A DNA stretch of 64,000 nt from Pseudonocardia sp. MH-G8. Its GTDB lineage: Bacteria > Actinomycetota > Actinomycetes > Mycobacteriales > Pseudonocardiaceae. The position numbers and the translations under genes were made by a program. The notes under the pieces are model-generated. The model did no database searches. It was not told the DNA's origin and saw nothing but the letters and a program-made list of their open reading frames with translations. Location: contig NZ_NKYF01000034.1 in assembly GCF_002262885.1 (NCBI RefSeq), positions 1 to 64,000 on the forward strand, given 5' to 3'. Positions 55,029 to 63,843 of the stretch are shown here, piece after piece (position 1 is the first letter of the stretch; every line of letters begins with the position of its first letter).

Positions 55029-55835
55029 ATGGTCAGCGGGAAGAAGAGCAAGCAGGCTCGGCAGCCTCGGTCCGCGCTCGCGACCGGACGGGAGGTGCCG
55101 TGGGGGACGATCGCGGCCGTCCTGGTGGTGGTGCTGTTCGCGGGGGGCGTGTTCGGGTACGCGTTCCTCCAGTCGCAGGAGAACAACGCCCGGGACGCCG
55201 CGCTCGCCGCCTTCGTCCCGTCCGCCTCGAACCAGGACCCGTCGAGCCGGATCCCTGGCATCACCGAGCAGACCTACCAGGGGGCGCAGCACGTCGCCCC
55301 GACCGAGCAGGTCGCCTACACCGGGTCCCCGCCCACCGGCGGCACGCACGACCAGTACTGGGCGGCTTGCTCCGGCGTGGTCTACGAACAGCCGGTCCGC
55401 AGCGAGAACCTCGTGCACTCGATGGAACACGGCGCCGTCTGGATCGCCTACAACCCCGACCAGGTCGACGGTGATGCACTCGCTCAACTCGCCGCCCGTG
55501 TGCAGGATCGGCCGTACTCGGTGCTGTCTCCGTACCCGGGGCTCGACCAGCCCATCGCGCTGCAGTCCTGGGGCCACCAACTCAAGCTCGCCGACGCCGG
55601 CGACCCCCGCATCGACCAGTTCCTGACCGCGTTGCGCGCCAACCAGTACACACACCCCGAGGTGGGGGCGAGTTGCCAGGCGCTGGGGCCCGGCCAGTTC
55701 GACCAGGACGACCCGCCGCCGTACCGACCTGCACCTCCGCCCTCCTCGGTCGGGCAGCCCGGTGTCCGTGGAGAGACCGAGGCGTCGCCGGCTGCTCCCG
55801 GCATGGACGGCTCGTCCCCCGGAGGAGGGTCATGA
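55029..55835 (+). CDS. DUF3105 membrane-anchored protein
   Basis: A 268-residue protein with a basic N-terminus, an anchor (TIAAVLVVVLFAGGVFGYAF) and a DUF3105 domain (YTGSPPTGGTHDQYWAACSG, LVHSMEHGAVWIAYNP, LQSWGHQLKL). The conserved His, Cys and Glu residues (HDQYW, HSMEHG) could bind a metal. DUF3105 genes commonly stand next to DUF305 genes, as here. A Pro/Ser-rich tail follows. Function unknown; copper handling is suggested by context. Confidence 0.85.
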   Translation: MVSGKKSKQARQPRSALATGREVPWGTIAAVLVVVLFAGGVFGYAFLQSQENNARDAALAAFVPSASNQDPSSRIPGITEQTYQGAQHVAPTEQVAYTGSPPTGGTHDQYWAACSGVVYEQPVRSENLVHSMEHGAVWIAYNPDQVDGDALAQLAARVQDRPYSVLSPYPGLDQPIALQSWGHQLKLADAGDPRIDQFLTALRANQYTHPEVGASCQALGPGQFDQDDPPPYRPAPPPSSVGQPGVRGETEASPAAPGMDGSSPGGGS

Positions 55836-56593
55836 CCGATCGGCCGACCAGCAGCTATGCCGCGCTGACCGGCGGCGCCGACGGTTCCCACCCGGATGAG
55901 CGTCCGGTTGGCGCGGCGACGCCCGACGAAAGTGCGACCGGCGCGACCGGGCAGCCACGGTGGCCGCGGGTCGTGATCGTGACCGGCACGCTGCTGGCGC
56001 TGCTGCTGTTGGCCGCCGCCGGCGGCGTGGTGCTCGGGCGCTCCGGCTCCGACGGCCTAGCGGTGCCGCCTGCCGACTCGGTCGACGTCGGGTTCCTCCA
56101 GGACATGAGCGTGCACCACGAGAACGCCGTGCAGATGGCGGCCTGGGCGCGCGACAACAGCGCCGACCCCGCCGTTCGTCAGCTCGCTTACGACATCGAG
56201 TCCGGGCAGACCGCCCAGGTCGGGCAGATGCGGGGTTGGCTGGTCCTGTGGGGAGCGCCCGCACAGTCCCTGAGTGGCTACATGCGCTGGATGACCGACG
56301 CGGAGATGGGCATGGGGCATACGGCGGACGGTGTGGCCAGAATGCCCGGTATGGCTTCGTCGGACGACCTCGCCCGGCTCCGGGGCAGCGTCGGGCCCGC
56401 CGCCGACGTGATGTTCCTGCAGCTGATGCTGCGCCACCACGAAGGAGGCGTTCCGATGCTGGGCTACGCCATGGAGCGAGCCGCTCGGGCCGAGGTGCGC
56501 AACCTCGCCCGCCAGATGCTGACCGCTCAGACGGCCGAGAGCCAGGTGATGCGTCAGATGCTCACCGAACGCGGGGCAGCGCCGCTCTCGTGA
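55832..56593 (+). CDS. DUF305 protein, probable extracytoplasmic copper-binding protein
   Basis: A 253-residue protein: N-terminal disordered part, anchor (VVIVTGTLLALLLLAAAGGV), then a helical domain with paired DUF305 motifs VGFLQDMSVHHENAVQMAAW and VMFLQLMLRHHEGGVPML, and Met-rich loops (MRWMTDAEMGMGH, MPGMASS). The HH-E and Met residues match CopM-like copper binders. A GGAGGAGG site precedes the ATG, which overlaps the DUF3105 stop. Confidence 0.88.
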   Translation: MTDRPTSSYAALTGGADGSHPDERPVGAATPDESATGATGQPRWPRVVIVTGTLLALLLLAAAGGVVLGRSGSDGLAVPPADSVDVGFLQDMSVHHENAVQMAAWARDNSADPAVRQLAYDIESGQTAQVGQMRGWLVLWGAPAQSLSGYMRWMTDAEMGMGHTADGVARMPGMASSDDLARLRGSVGPAADVMFLQLMLRHHEGGVPMLGYAMERAARAEVRNLARQMLTAQTAESQVMRQMLTERGAAPLS

Positions 56594-56743
56594 TGCCGTC
56601 ACCGCTGTCGGCCACTGAGCCATCCGCCCGGGAACCGCACTGGCGCAACGACGGCGTCCTTGACCTTCGAACTCATGCCCAAGCTCCATCGCGCCGGCTG
56701 TAGTCAGCCTGAGCGCCCGCTTCTCGAGGCAGTCGGTGACCAC

Positions 56744-56962
56744 ATGACTCCACCGACACGCCGGTCCGGTCCTGGATCCGGCGCAGCGCGGAGGGCATTC
56801 GGCGTCGCGCTCGCGATCGTCGTCGTCGTCGCTGCGATCCTCCTGCTGCAGAGCGGGTTCCGCACGCCCGTCCCCGAGTTCCCCGAAGTATCCGGTGATC
56901 GACTGCAGTCGGACCGTCACATGTGTGAAGTGCAGAACGGCGTCGGCAGGTGCACGTCGTGA
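56744..56962 (+). CDS. Small membrane protein, 72 residues
   Basis: One hydrophobic helix (AFGVALAIVVVVAAILLLQS) after a basic start, then a short tail with two cysteines (HMCEVQNGVGRC). The ribosome site is weak. Its stop overlaps the next start (GTGA). No family recognised. Confidence 0.5.
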   Translation: MTPPTRRSGPGSGAARRAFGVALAIVVVVAAILLLQSGFRTPVPEFPEVSGDRLQSDRHMCEVQNGVGRCTS

Positions 56963-57336
56963 GCACGGGTGTGGGGCTGCTGGTGTTCCTCGGCGGCCCG
57001 GTCCTGATCACGGGGCTGATCACCGCGGTGGTCTTCGCCGTTTCGAAGCCTCGCGAGCAGGGTGCGCCTGCGGGGCCGCCCGTGGGGATCACCGCGGAGC
57101 TCCTTCCATGTCGGCTTTCCGCCGATGCCGAAGGTCGTGCAGTGCACGAGCCTGATCCCGACGTTGCCGATCGGCGGCGGTGTTGGCGTCTCGCCTGTGC
57201 GGAGTGCGGCAGCCGGTATCGCGAAGGCGCTGCTGACGAGGTGCATTTCTCGGAACCGGCGCCGGTCATCGCTGTCGCTCGGAGTCGTGGTTGGGCGCTC
57301 GCCGGCCACCGGATGCGGTGCCGCAGGTGCCGCTGA
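56959..57336 (+). CDS. Membrane protein with C-terminal zinc-ribbon-like cysteines
   Basis: A 125-residue protein: one or two hydrophobic segments at the start (GVGLLVFLGGPVLITGLITA) and a soluble tail with LACAECGSRY and MRCRRCR, i.e. two CxxC pairs about 40 residues apart that could bind zinc. Coupled to the upstream small gene. Composition of the tail is Arg-rich and may be partly out of frame; function unknown. Confidence 0.45.
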   Translation: MSTGVGLLVFLGGPVLITGLITAVVFAVSKPREQGAPAGPPVGITAELLPCRLSADAEGRAVHEPDPDVADRRRCWRLACAECGSRYREGAADEVHFSEPAPVIAVARSRGWALAGHRMRCRRCR

Positions 57337-57462
57337 CCCGAGCGGCGTGTCTCGGCTTGCGCAGGCGTCGTGCGAGCCGATCAGGCGCGTTCCCGATACC
57401 GGTCCGACCGGTTCGTGCTGTCATTCTGAGGCTGATGCGCCCGAACGAAGTCGAATCGTTGG

Positions 57463-57511
57463 GACTGAGGTTCCAGATCGGAAGAGGGGGGCTCCCGCTG
57501 GAACCTCAGTC
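57463..57511. terminator. Inverted repeat, possible bidirectional terminator
   Basis: GACTGAGGTTCCAG and CTGGAACCTCAGTC form a perfect 14-base stem around a 21-base purine-rich loop. It lies between the ends of a plus-strand and a minus-strand operon, where a shared terminator is expected; the long loop is unusual. Confidence 0.5.
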
Positions 57512-57590
57512 ATAGGTCACGATAGCGAAACTCCCTGAATTCTCGCTGAGAGTGATAACGCCCGATGTTGGCGAGTGGCGAAGTTGCCCG

Positions 57591-58577
57591 TCAGCTCGAT
57601 TCACGTTGTGGCCCTCGGACGTCGGGCCCCTTCTCGGCGGGCTGGGTGTCGGGGAGCCACCATGGTCGTATCGTCGTTGCGTTGCCGTAGGCGCGATCCA
57701 GTTGGCGATCGGTCCGGCGGGCCAGGCGCTCGTCCGAGCGGTTCCACTGCTTGGCGAATGCGCCGATCAGGGCGGCGGCGGAGACGTCACCGAAGCCCCA
57801 GAGGATCGCGCCGCCCATCTGCTGGTCGTCGACCGGGTCGGGGCCCCAGGTCCGGCCGAGCTCGAGGTAGAAGTCCGGGGCGAACAGGTTGTCCATCATC
57901 ATGATGGGAATGCCGAGCACGATGTGGACGGGGGCCATGCCGACGACGAGCAGGAACCGGAACACGAACGGCAATCGGTGTGGCAACGGGTCGATTCCCA
58001 GCAGCGACCAGTAGAAGAGGAAGCCGATGAGGACGAAGTGCACGTGGGTCAGGTCGTGGACCCACACGTTGCGCAGTGATGCCTCGTAGACCGGGGTGTA
58101 GTAGTAGACGAACTGGGTGATGGCGAACAGGGCGAACGCCACGGCCGGGTGAGCGATGAACCGCACCGGCCGGCTGTGCACCACGACGAGCAGCCGCTTG
58201 CGCCACGGCACGGGCAGGGTGCGCAGGGCGAGGCTCAGCGGGGCGCCGAGCACGAGCCCGACGGGCGCGATCATCTGCAGCAGCATGTGCTGCACGGCCG
58301 GCACCGTGAACAGCACGCGGTCGTACACGCCCAGCGAGGACGAGACGCCGACGAACACGACACCCAGCCCGGCGAAGAAGTACAGCACGCGCTGCGTCTT
58401 CCAGGGGTCACCGCGGCGGCGCAGTACCCGCACACCCCACAGGTAGGCGATCGCCACGGCGGCCAGCGGGACCAGCATCGCCGGGTCGAACGTCCAGCTG
58501 CTCAGGAGGCGCCACGGGGTGAGGGGCGGTGGGTCCGTCGGCGGCAGCCAACCGGGCGCCAGCTCAGGCAGACGCAT
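57591..58577 (-). CDS. ctaG: CtaG (caa3-type oxidase assembly factor)
   Basis: A 328-residue protein with seven helices of the CtaG_caa3 family: VQHMLLQMIAPVGLVLGAPL, VHDLTHVHFVLIGFLFYW, GMAPVHIVLGIPIMMMDN, with His and Met residues facing the outer side. It helps copper insertion in cytochrome c oxidase. The start overlaps the end of the copper ATPase, which suggests that the pump delivers Cu to CtaG. No complete oxidase operon is in the window. Confidence 0.9.
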   Translation of the reverse strand: MRLPELAPGWLPPTDPPPLTPWRLLSSWTFDPAMLVPLAAVAIAYLWGVRVLRRRGDPWKTQRVLYFFAGLGVVFVGVSSSLGVYDRVLFTVPAVQHMLLQMIAPVGLVLGAPLSLALRTLPVPWRKRLLVVVHSRPVRFIAHPAVAFALFAITQFVYYYTPVYEASLRNVWVHDLTHVHFVLIGFLFYWSLLGIDPLPHRLPFVFRFLLVVGMAPVHIVLGIPIMMMDNLFAPDFYLELGRTWGPDPVDDQQMGGAILWGFGDVSAAALIGAFAKQWNRSDERLARRTDRQLDRAYGNATTIRPWWLPDTQPAEKGPDVRGPQRESS

Positions 58578-60891
58578 GCCGGTCCTCGGGGCCGCCGGCG
58601 GCGAGGGCCGCCGGGGCCGGGGGCGGGGCTGTGTCCGGCGTGGTGGCGGGGGAGAAGCGGCGCAACCGCAGGCTGTTGGACACCACGAACAACGACGAGA
58701 CCGCCATCGCCGCGCCGGCGATCAGCGGGTTGAGCAGCCCGAGCGCGGCGAGCGGGATGGCGGCCACGTTGTAGCCGAAGGCCCAGAACAGGTTGCCGCG
58801 GATGGTGCGCAGCGTGGCCCGCGCGAGGGTGAGCGCGTCGGGGACGACGGTCAGGTCGTCGCGGACCAGGATGAGGTCCGCGGCGTCGATCGCGACGTCG
58901 GTGCCTGTCCCCACCGCCATCCCGAGGTCCGCGGTCGCGAGCGCGGGGGCGTCGTTGATGCCGTCGCCGACCATGGCGACGACGCGGCCCTGCGCCTGCA
59001 GCCTGCGGATCGCCTCGGCCTTGTCCCCGGGCAGCACCTCGGCGATGCACTCCCCGACGCCGATCTCAACCGCCACCGCCTCCGCGGTGGTCGTGTTGTC
59101 GCCGGTGAGCAGGACGGTGCGCAGCCCGAGCCCGTGCAGCAGCGCGACGGCCTCCCGCGCGGACGGCTTGACCAGGTCTGCGAGCGCCAGCAAGCCGATC
59201 ACCTGGCGGTCCTGGGCGACCACCACCGTGGTGCGGCCCTGCTCCTCCCAGTCACGGCGACGGCGCTCGAGGTCGGTGGGCAGCTCGATCCCACGGTCGA
59301 CGAGCAGCTTCGCCCGGCCGGCGATCACCTCGGCACCGTCGACGACGCCGGTGGCGCCCAGACCCGCCTCGTTCCGGAACGCGGTCACCCGTGGCAGCGC
59401 GCCCAGCTCGTTGCGGGCCGCCGTGCTGATCGCCGCGGCGACGGGGTGCTCGGACGCCTCCTCGAGCGCGCCGGCCGTGCGCAGCAGCTCGCGGCGTTCC
59501 ACCCCGTTCGCGCAGGCGAGTTCCACCAGTGACATCCGCCCGAACGTGACCGTGCCGGTCTTGTCCAGCACGACGGTGTCGATCGTGCGCGTCGACTCCA
59601 GCGCCTGGTAGCCCTTGATGAAGATCCCCAGGCGCGCTCCGCGGCCGGAGGCGACCATGAGGGCGGTCGGAGTGGCCAGCCCCAGCGCGCAGGGGCAGGC
59701 GATCACCAGCACCGCCAGTGCGGCGCCGAACGCCGGCTCGACGGCACCTCCCAGCAGCAGCCAGGCGACGAAGGTGAGCAGCGAGAGCGCGATGACCGCC
59801 GGGACGAAGTAGCCGCAGATGCGATCGGCCAGGCGCTGGACCGCGGCCTCGCCGGTCTGTGCGTCCGCGACGAGGCGCACCATCGCCGCCAGCTGGGTGT
59901 CCCGCCCGACGCTCGTCGCCTCGACCACGATCGAACCGTTGAGCAGCACGGTGCCACCGATGACGACATCGTCCGGGCCCACCTCCGCCGGCACCGACTC
60001 GCCGGTCATGGCGCTCGTGTCGACCGTCGCCGCACCGTCGGCGACGCGGCCGTCGGTGGCGATCGTCTCGCCGGGACGGACGAGGAACCGCTGGCCGACC
60101 CGCAACTCCTCGGCCGGTATCGACTGCACCGTGCCGTCGTCCAGGACGACCGTCACGTCCTTCGCGCGCAACGCCGCCAGCTCCCGCAGGGCCGCGCCCG
60201 CCGCCCGCGCCGCCTTGGCCTCGAAGTAGCGACCGGCGAGCACGAACGTGGCCAATCCCGCCGCGACCTCGAGGTAGAGCGCCCCCTCGGAGCGCAGGAG
60301 CAGCGCAAGACCCGACGCCTCGGTCGCGCGCTCGGACTGCACGAACATCGCGTAGACCGACCAACCGGTCGCGGCCAGGATGCCGAGCGACACGAGGGTG
60401 TCCATCGAGGCGGCCCGGTGCCGGGCGCGTGCGGCCGCCGCGCGGTGGAACGGCCATGCCGCCCACCCGATCACGGGTGCCGCGAGGGCCAGGAGCACCC
60501 ACTGCCACCCCGGGAACCGCCATTCGGGCAGCACCGTGAAGGTGATCGACAGGTCGGCCAGCGGGACGAACAGCACGACCGCGACGACGAGACGCCACCA
60601 CAGCGCGCGAGCTCGGTCCGTGCCGTCCTCGGCCTGCGCTCCCACCCGCTCCGGCCGAGCGAGTTCGGCCCCGTAGCCGGCGTGCACAACCGCATCGATC
60701 AGCGCCTGGTCATCGACCTGCAGTTCCGCGACGACCCGTGCCTGACCCGTCGCGTAGTTCACGCTGGCCTGCACCCCGTCGAGCTTGTTCAGCTTCCGCT
60801 CGACCCGCGCGGAGCATGCGGCACAGGTCATCCCGGCCACCGCGAGCTCGACCTCGCGGGCGGTCGACGCCCGCCCCATGGTCGACGTCAT
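58564..60891 (-). CDS. Copper P-type ATPase, probably for oxidase copper supply
   Basis: A 775-residue P1B ATPase with one N-terminal metal-binding domain (GMTCAACSARVERKL), TGES, CPC in IACPCALGLATP, DKTGTVT, SEHPVA and GDGINDAP. It lacks the C-terminal extension of the CsoR-controlled CopA at 19096. Coupling to ctaG argues for a CtpA/CcoI-like role: slow Cu(I) export for cuproenzyme assembly rather than detoxification. A CTACGTAG motif lies 61 bases upstream. Confidence 0.88.
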   Translation of the reverse strand: MTSTMGRASTAREVELAVAGMTCAACSARVERKLNKLDGVQASVNYATGQARVVAELQVDDQALIDAVVHAGYGAELARPERVGAQAEDGTDRARALWWRLVVAVVLFVPLADLSITFTVLPEWRFPGWQWVLLALAAPVIGWAAWPFHRAAAARARHRAASMDTLVSLGILAATGWSVYAMFVQSERATEASGLALLLRSEGALYLEVAAGLATFVLAGRYFEAKAARAAGAALRELAALRAKDVTVVLDDGTVQSIPAEELRVGQRFLVRPGETIATDGRVADGAATVDTSAMTGESVPAEVGPDDVVIGGTVLLNGSIVVEATSVGRDTQLAAMVRLVADAQTGEAAVQRLADRICGYFVPAVIALSLLTFVAWLLLGGAVEPAFGAALAVLVIACPCALGLATPTALMVASGRGARLGIFIKGYQALESTRTIDTVVLDKTGTVTFGRMSLVELACANGVERRELLRTAGALEEASEHPVAAAISTAARNELGALPRVTAFRNEAGLGATGVVDGAEVIAGRAKLLVDRGIELPTDLERRRRDWEEQGRTTVVVAQDRQVIGLLALADLVKPSAREAVALLHGLGLRTVLLTGDNTTTAEAVAVEIGVGECIAEVLPGDKAEAIRRLQAQGRVVAMVGDGINDAPALATADLGMAVGTGTDVAIDAADLILVRDDLTVVPDALTLARATLRTIRGNLFWAFGYNVAAIPLAALGLLNPLIAGAAMAVSSLFVVSNSLRLRRFSPATTPDTAPPPAPAALAAGGPEDRHASA

Positions 60892-60951
60892 GCGCGACCA
60901 CCTCTCTGCCGCCAGCGGGGGACACGCAGACTACGACCACTTGCGCACCAT

Positions 60952-60966
60952 CTACGTAGGGTAGAA
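60952..60966. promoter_or_regulatory. CTACGTAG motif upstream of the copper ATPase
   Basis: CTACGTAGGGTAGAA on the plus strand reads TTCTACCCTACGTAG towards the ATPase gene, similar to CTACCCTTCTACGTAG before the DUF3105 gene and at the same distance from the start. It lies in the 76-base gap after the MFS gene. Confidence 0.5.
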
Positions 60967-60967
60967 G

Positions 60968-62266
60968 TTACCGGAGGCGCCGAGAGGACCGAGCCGCCGG
61001 GGTTCGTTCGGCATCCAGCGGGAGCAGGTTCCGCATGCGCAGGCGGTGCACCGCCAGTGCGCACATCGCGCCGATGCCGATCAGCACGAGCCACGGCAGC
61101 GGAGCGAGGCCGCGGGCGCCGGCGACGTCGAGGGCCCAGCCGGTGCCGAGGTTCCCGAGGAGGATCCCGACCCCGCAGACGGTGTTGTAGAGGCCGTAGT
61201 GCGTGGCGACCAGGCGGTCGTCGGCAAGGGCGACGATGGTGCTCATCTCGAACGGGAACACGATCGCGGTCCCGAGGGCCAGGATGGCAGCGGTCAGGAG
61301 AAGCGCGCCGATCCCGACGACGGCGCTCCCCGTGCTTCCCGGCTCGAGGGGAACCACCTCGACGGCCAGGAGGGGGACGAATGCCCCGCCGAGGGTCAGC
61401 AGCCCCACGCTCATGGACCGGCTGGCTCCCCACCGGTGCCGGCACCAGGCTGTCACTCGAAGCTGTCCGGCGATGGTGACCAGTCCCGAGACCGCGAACA
61501 CGGCCGCAACGGCGCCCGTGGCCACGAGATCGGATGTGGCGACCGCGTGTGCCTGCAGCGGCAGGGCCAGGTACACCTGGAACGAGAGCACGTAGGACCC
61601 GATCATCGCCAGCGCGAACAGCACGAAGGGCCGGTTGGTCGCCACCACCCGCCACTGCGTCAGCAACGAACCACGGTCCGCCTCGTGCGGTGCGGACCGC
61701 TGGGGGAGCGCCCTGATCTGCATCACGGTCAGCACGGCGAACACGCCTGCTGCGACCGCGCACGTCAGGGAGAAGTTCACGCCGGTCAACACCAGCCCGA
61801 TCAACGGCCCGAGCAGGATGCCGGCCTGGTAGAACACGTTGAACAGGGCGAACGCCTCGACCCGGCGTTCGCCGGAGTCCTGCGCGAGGTAGGCGCGTAC
61901 AGCCGGGTTGAACAAGGCTCCGGCGAATCCGGTCGCCGCGGACGCGACCACGAGCGCCGGCACCGAGTCCACGAACCCCAGCAGCGCGAAGCCCACCGTG
62001 CGCAGGGTGCAGCCGGCGACGATGAGCGGCTTGAAGCCGTAGCGGTCGGCGAGGCTGCCGCCGAGGAGGAACATCCCCTGCTGGGCGAAGTTCCGGACGC
62101 CCAGGACGAGGCCGACCATCCAGGTGGCGAGTCCCAGACCGACCGACAGGTGCGCAGCGAGGTACGGGATCAGCATGTAGAACCCGATGTTGATGGTGAG
62201 CTGGTTGAGCAGCAACAGCTGGACGGACCGGGGGAAGGAGCGGTACTGCGCCAGGGTGTGCCTCAC
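60968..62266 (-). CDS. MFS transporter
   Basis: A 432-residue protein with 12 helices. MFS features are SLADRYGFKPLIVAG (loop 2-3), a mid-protein long loop and GTAIVFPFEMSTIVALAD in the second half. The GTG start overlaps the stop of the cysteine-synthase-like enzyme, so the two are coupled; the carrier may move its substrate or product. Drug efflux cannot be excluded. Confidence 0.85.
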   Translation of the reverse strand: MRHTLAQYRSFPRSVQLLLLNQLTINIGFYMLIPYLAAHLSVGLGLATWMVGLVLGVRNFAQQGMFLLGGSLADRYGFKPLIVAGCTLRTVGFALLGFVDSVPALVVASAATGFAGALFNPAVRAYLAQDSGERRVEAFALFNVFYQAGILLGPLIGLVLTGVNFSLTCAVAAGVFAVLTVMQIRALPQRSAPHEADRGSLLTQWRVVATNRPFVLFALAMIGSYVLSFQVYLALPLQAHAVATSDLVATGAVAAVFAVSGLVTIAGQLRVTAWCRHRWGASRSMSVGLLTLGGAFVPLLAVEVVPLEPGSTGSAVVGIGALLLTAAILALGTAIVFPFEMSTIVALADDRLVATHYGLYNTVCGVGILLGNLGTGWALDVAGARGLAPLPWLVLIGIGAMCALAVHRLRMRNLLPLDAERTPAARSSRRLR

Positions 62267-63366
62267 GACCGCGCACCGGTGTGCGCCCGTGCGGCGGTCG
62301 GTTCGACCACGGTCGTGCAGCGGGTCCACCGGTGCACGTCGCGTTCGTCCGGGTGGTCGATCCTGTCCGGGTCGGTGGCGGGCGGGTGGCCGAGCAGGTC
62401 GTGCGTGTGGCAGAACTCGTCGTTGTAGACCGTGTCGAAGTAGCGCTGCGGGCCGTCGGGGAAGACGGCTGCGACGCGGGTGCCCGGTGGGCGGGTACGA
62501 GCCACCCAGCCGGCGACGAGCGCGACTGCGCCCACGCTCCATCCGCCGCTGGTGTAGCTGGACGCGGCGAGTGCGCGGCACGCCCACACGGCCTCGGCCG
62601 GGGCGACCCAGTGCACTTCGCTGAACGAGTCATAGGCGACGTTGCGGGGATAGATGCTCGAACCGAGGCCCCGCATCAACCGGGACCGCGCCGGCTGGCC
62701 GAAGATCGTCGATCCGACGGTGTCGACCCCCACCAGCTGCGCGTCGGGCTGGTGGCGTCGCAGCTCCGAGAAGACGCCGGCCGAATGTCCGCCGGTCCCG
62801 ACCGAGCAGACGAGCACGTCCACCCGGTCCAGCTGGGCGAGCAGCTCCCTGGCCAACGGTGCGTACGCCTCGACGTTGTCGGGGTTGTGGTACTGGTCGG
62901 GGCAATAGGAGTTCTGCTCGGCAGCCTGCAGCTCCTGGACGCGGCGGCGTCGCGCTTCCTGCCAGCCCCCCACCGTGCTCGGCCGGTCCACGATCTCGAT
63001 GCGGGCACCGTGCGCCCGCAGCAGCCGAGACATCATCGGTTCCATACCTGGATCGGTCACCAGCGTGACCGGGTGTCCGCAGGCGATGCCCGCGAGGACG
63101 AGCCCGAGACCGAGGGTCCCGCTCGTCGACTCGATGATCCGGCCACCGGGGCGCAGGTCGCCACGGTCGCGAGCCCGGCGGATCATGTGCAGCGCGGCCC
63201 GGTCCTTCATCCCACCGGGGTTCGCGCCTTCGAGCTTCGCCCAGAAGCCACGGCCGGCCGGGCTGAAGGGCTCGTCGACGAAGACGACCGGCGTATCGCC
63301 GACCGCCTGGGTCAGGCGGCCGGGGAACTCGGCCGAGGACAGGGGGGATTGGAGCACAGAGGGCAT
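62263..63366 (-). CDS. PLP-dependent cysteine synthase-family enzyme
   Basis: A 367-residue fold-type II PLP enzyme. The PLP lysine lies in NPGGMKDRAALHMI; the substrate loop is ESTSGTLGLG; the phosphate loop is SVGTGGHSAG. The family includes O-acetylserine sulfhydrylases, SbnA-like synthases and the Cds1-type cysteine desulfhydrases of mycobacteria, which release sulfide. The STSGT loop fits the latter group or SbnA. The linked MFS exporter could remove the product, e.g. an amino acid derivative. Exact reaction not determined. Confidence 0.8.
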   Translation of the reverse strand: MPSVLQSPLSSAEFPGRLTQAVGDTPVVFVDEPFSPAGRGFWAKLEGANPGGMKDRAALHMIRRARDRGDLRPGGRIIESTSGTLGLGLVLAGIACGHPVTLVTDPGMEPMMSRLLRAHGARIEIVDRPSTVGGWQEARRRRVQELQAAEQNSYCPDQYHNPDNVEAYAPLARELLAQLDRVDVLVCSVGTGGHSAGVFSELRRHQPDAQLVGVDTVGSTIFGQPARSRLMRGLGSSIYPRNVAYDSFSEVHWVAPAEAVWACRALAASSYTSGGWSVGAVALVAGWVARTRPPGTRVAAVFPDGPQRYFDTVYNDEFCHTHDLLGHPPATDPDRIDHPDERDVHRWTRCTTVVEPTAARAHTGARS

Positions 63367-63462
63367 GGAAGTTCTTCCTCCGGGAGCGCCGCGAACGGCG
63401 AACGGAACCGGCAGACACCGGAGCGCCCGGGCGCGCTGGATGCGCCCCGCCGCCGGGTCGGC

Positions 63463-63843
63463 TCAGTTCCGGGCCACGCCCAGCAGGACGATTAGCTCCC
63501 ACCCGTGCGGGGCGACAGCGGCCGCGGCAGGTGCACAGCGGATGGATCCAGATCTCGGGCGGGCCGTCGCGCTGCCGCTCTCAGCCGTGTCGGTGTCGAC
63601 GTCGCCGGGCAGGGTGCGCTGTGCGGATACGGCGTCGGCCGTGCGCGGGGTGACGCACGTGGCGGAGTGACCGGACTGCGTGGACACGGGCGTGGCGCCG
63701 GCTGCCGACATCGGCGCGATGGTCGACCCGCTGTGCCCCTGGCACAGCCCGAGAAGGGCCAGCACGACGACCGTGACGAGGAGCAGACCGGCCGTCCGGC
63801 CGGGCCACCGCCGGTCGTCGACGATCGGGTCACCGCTGCTCAC
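63463..63843 (-). CDS. Small exported or membrane protein
   Basis: A 126-residue protein with one N-terminal hydrophobic helix (TAGLLLVTVVVLALLGLC), a His/Ser-rich stretch (GHSGSTIAPMSAAG, SGHSATC) and a second weak hydrophobic segment at the end (HGWELIVLLGVARN). It somewhat resembles actinomycete DUF6153 proteins. GTG start. It lies 96 bases upstream of the PLP enzyme gene on the same strand. 63844-64000 shows no assignable gene. Confidence 0.5.
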   Translation of the reverse strand: MSSGDPIVDDRRWPGRTAGLLLVTVVVLALLGLCQGHSGSTIAPMSAAGATPVSTQSGHSATCVTPRTADAVSAQRTLPGDVDTDTAESGSATARPRSGSIRCAPAAAAVAPHGWELIVLLGVARN

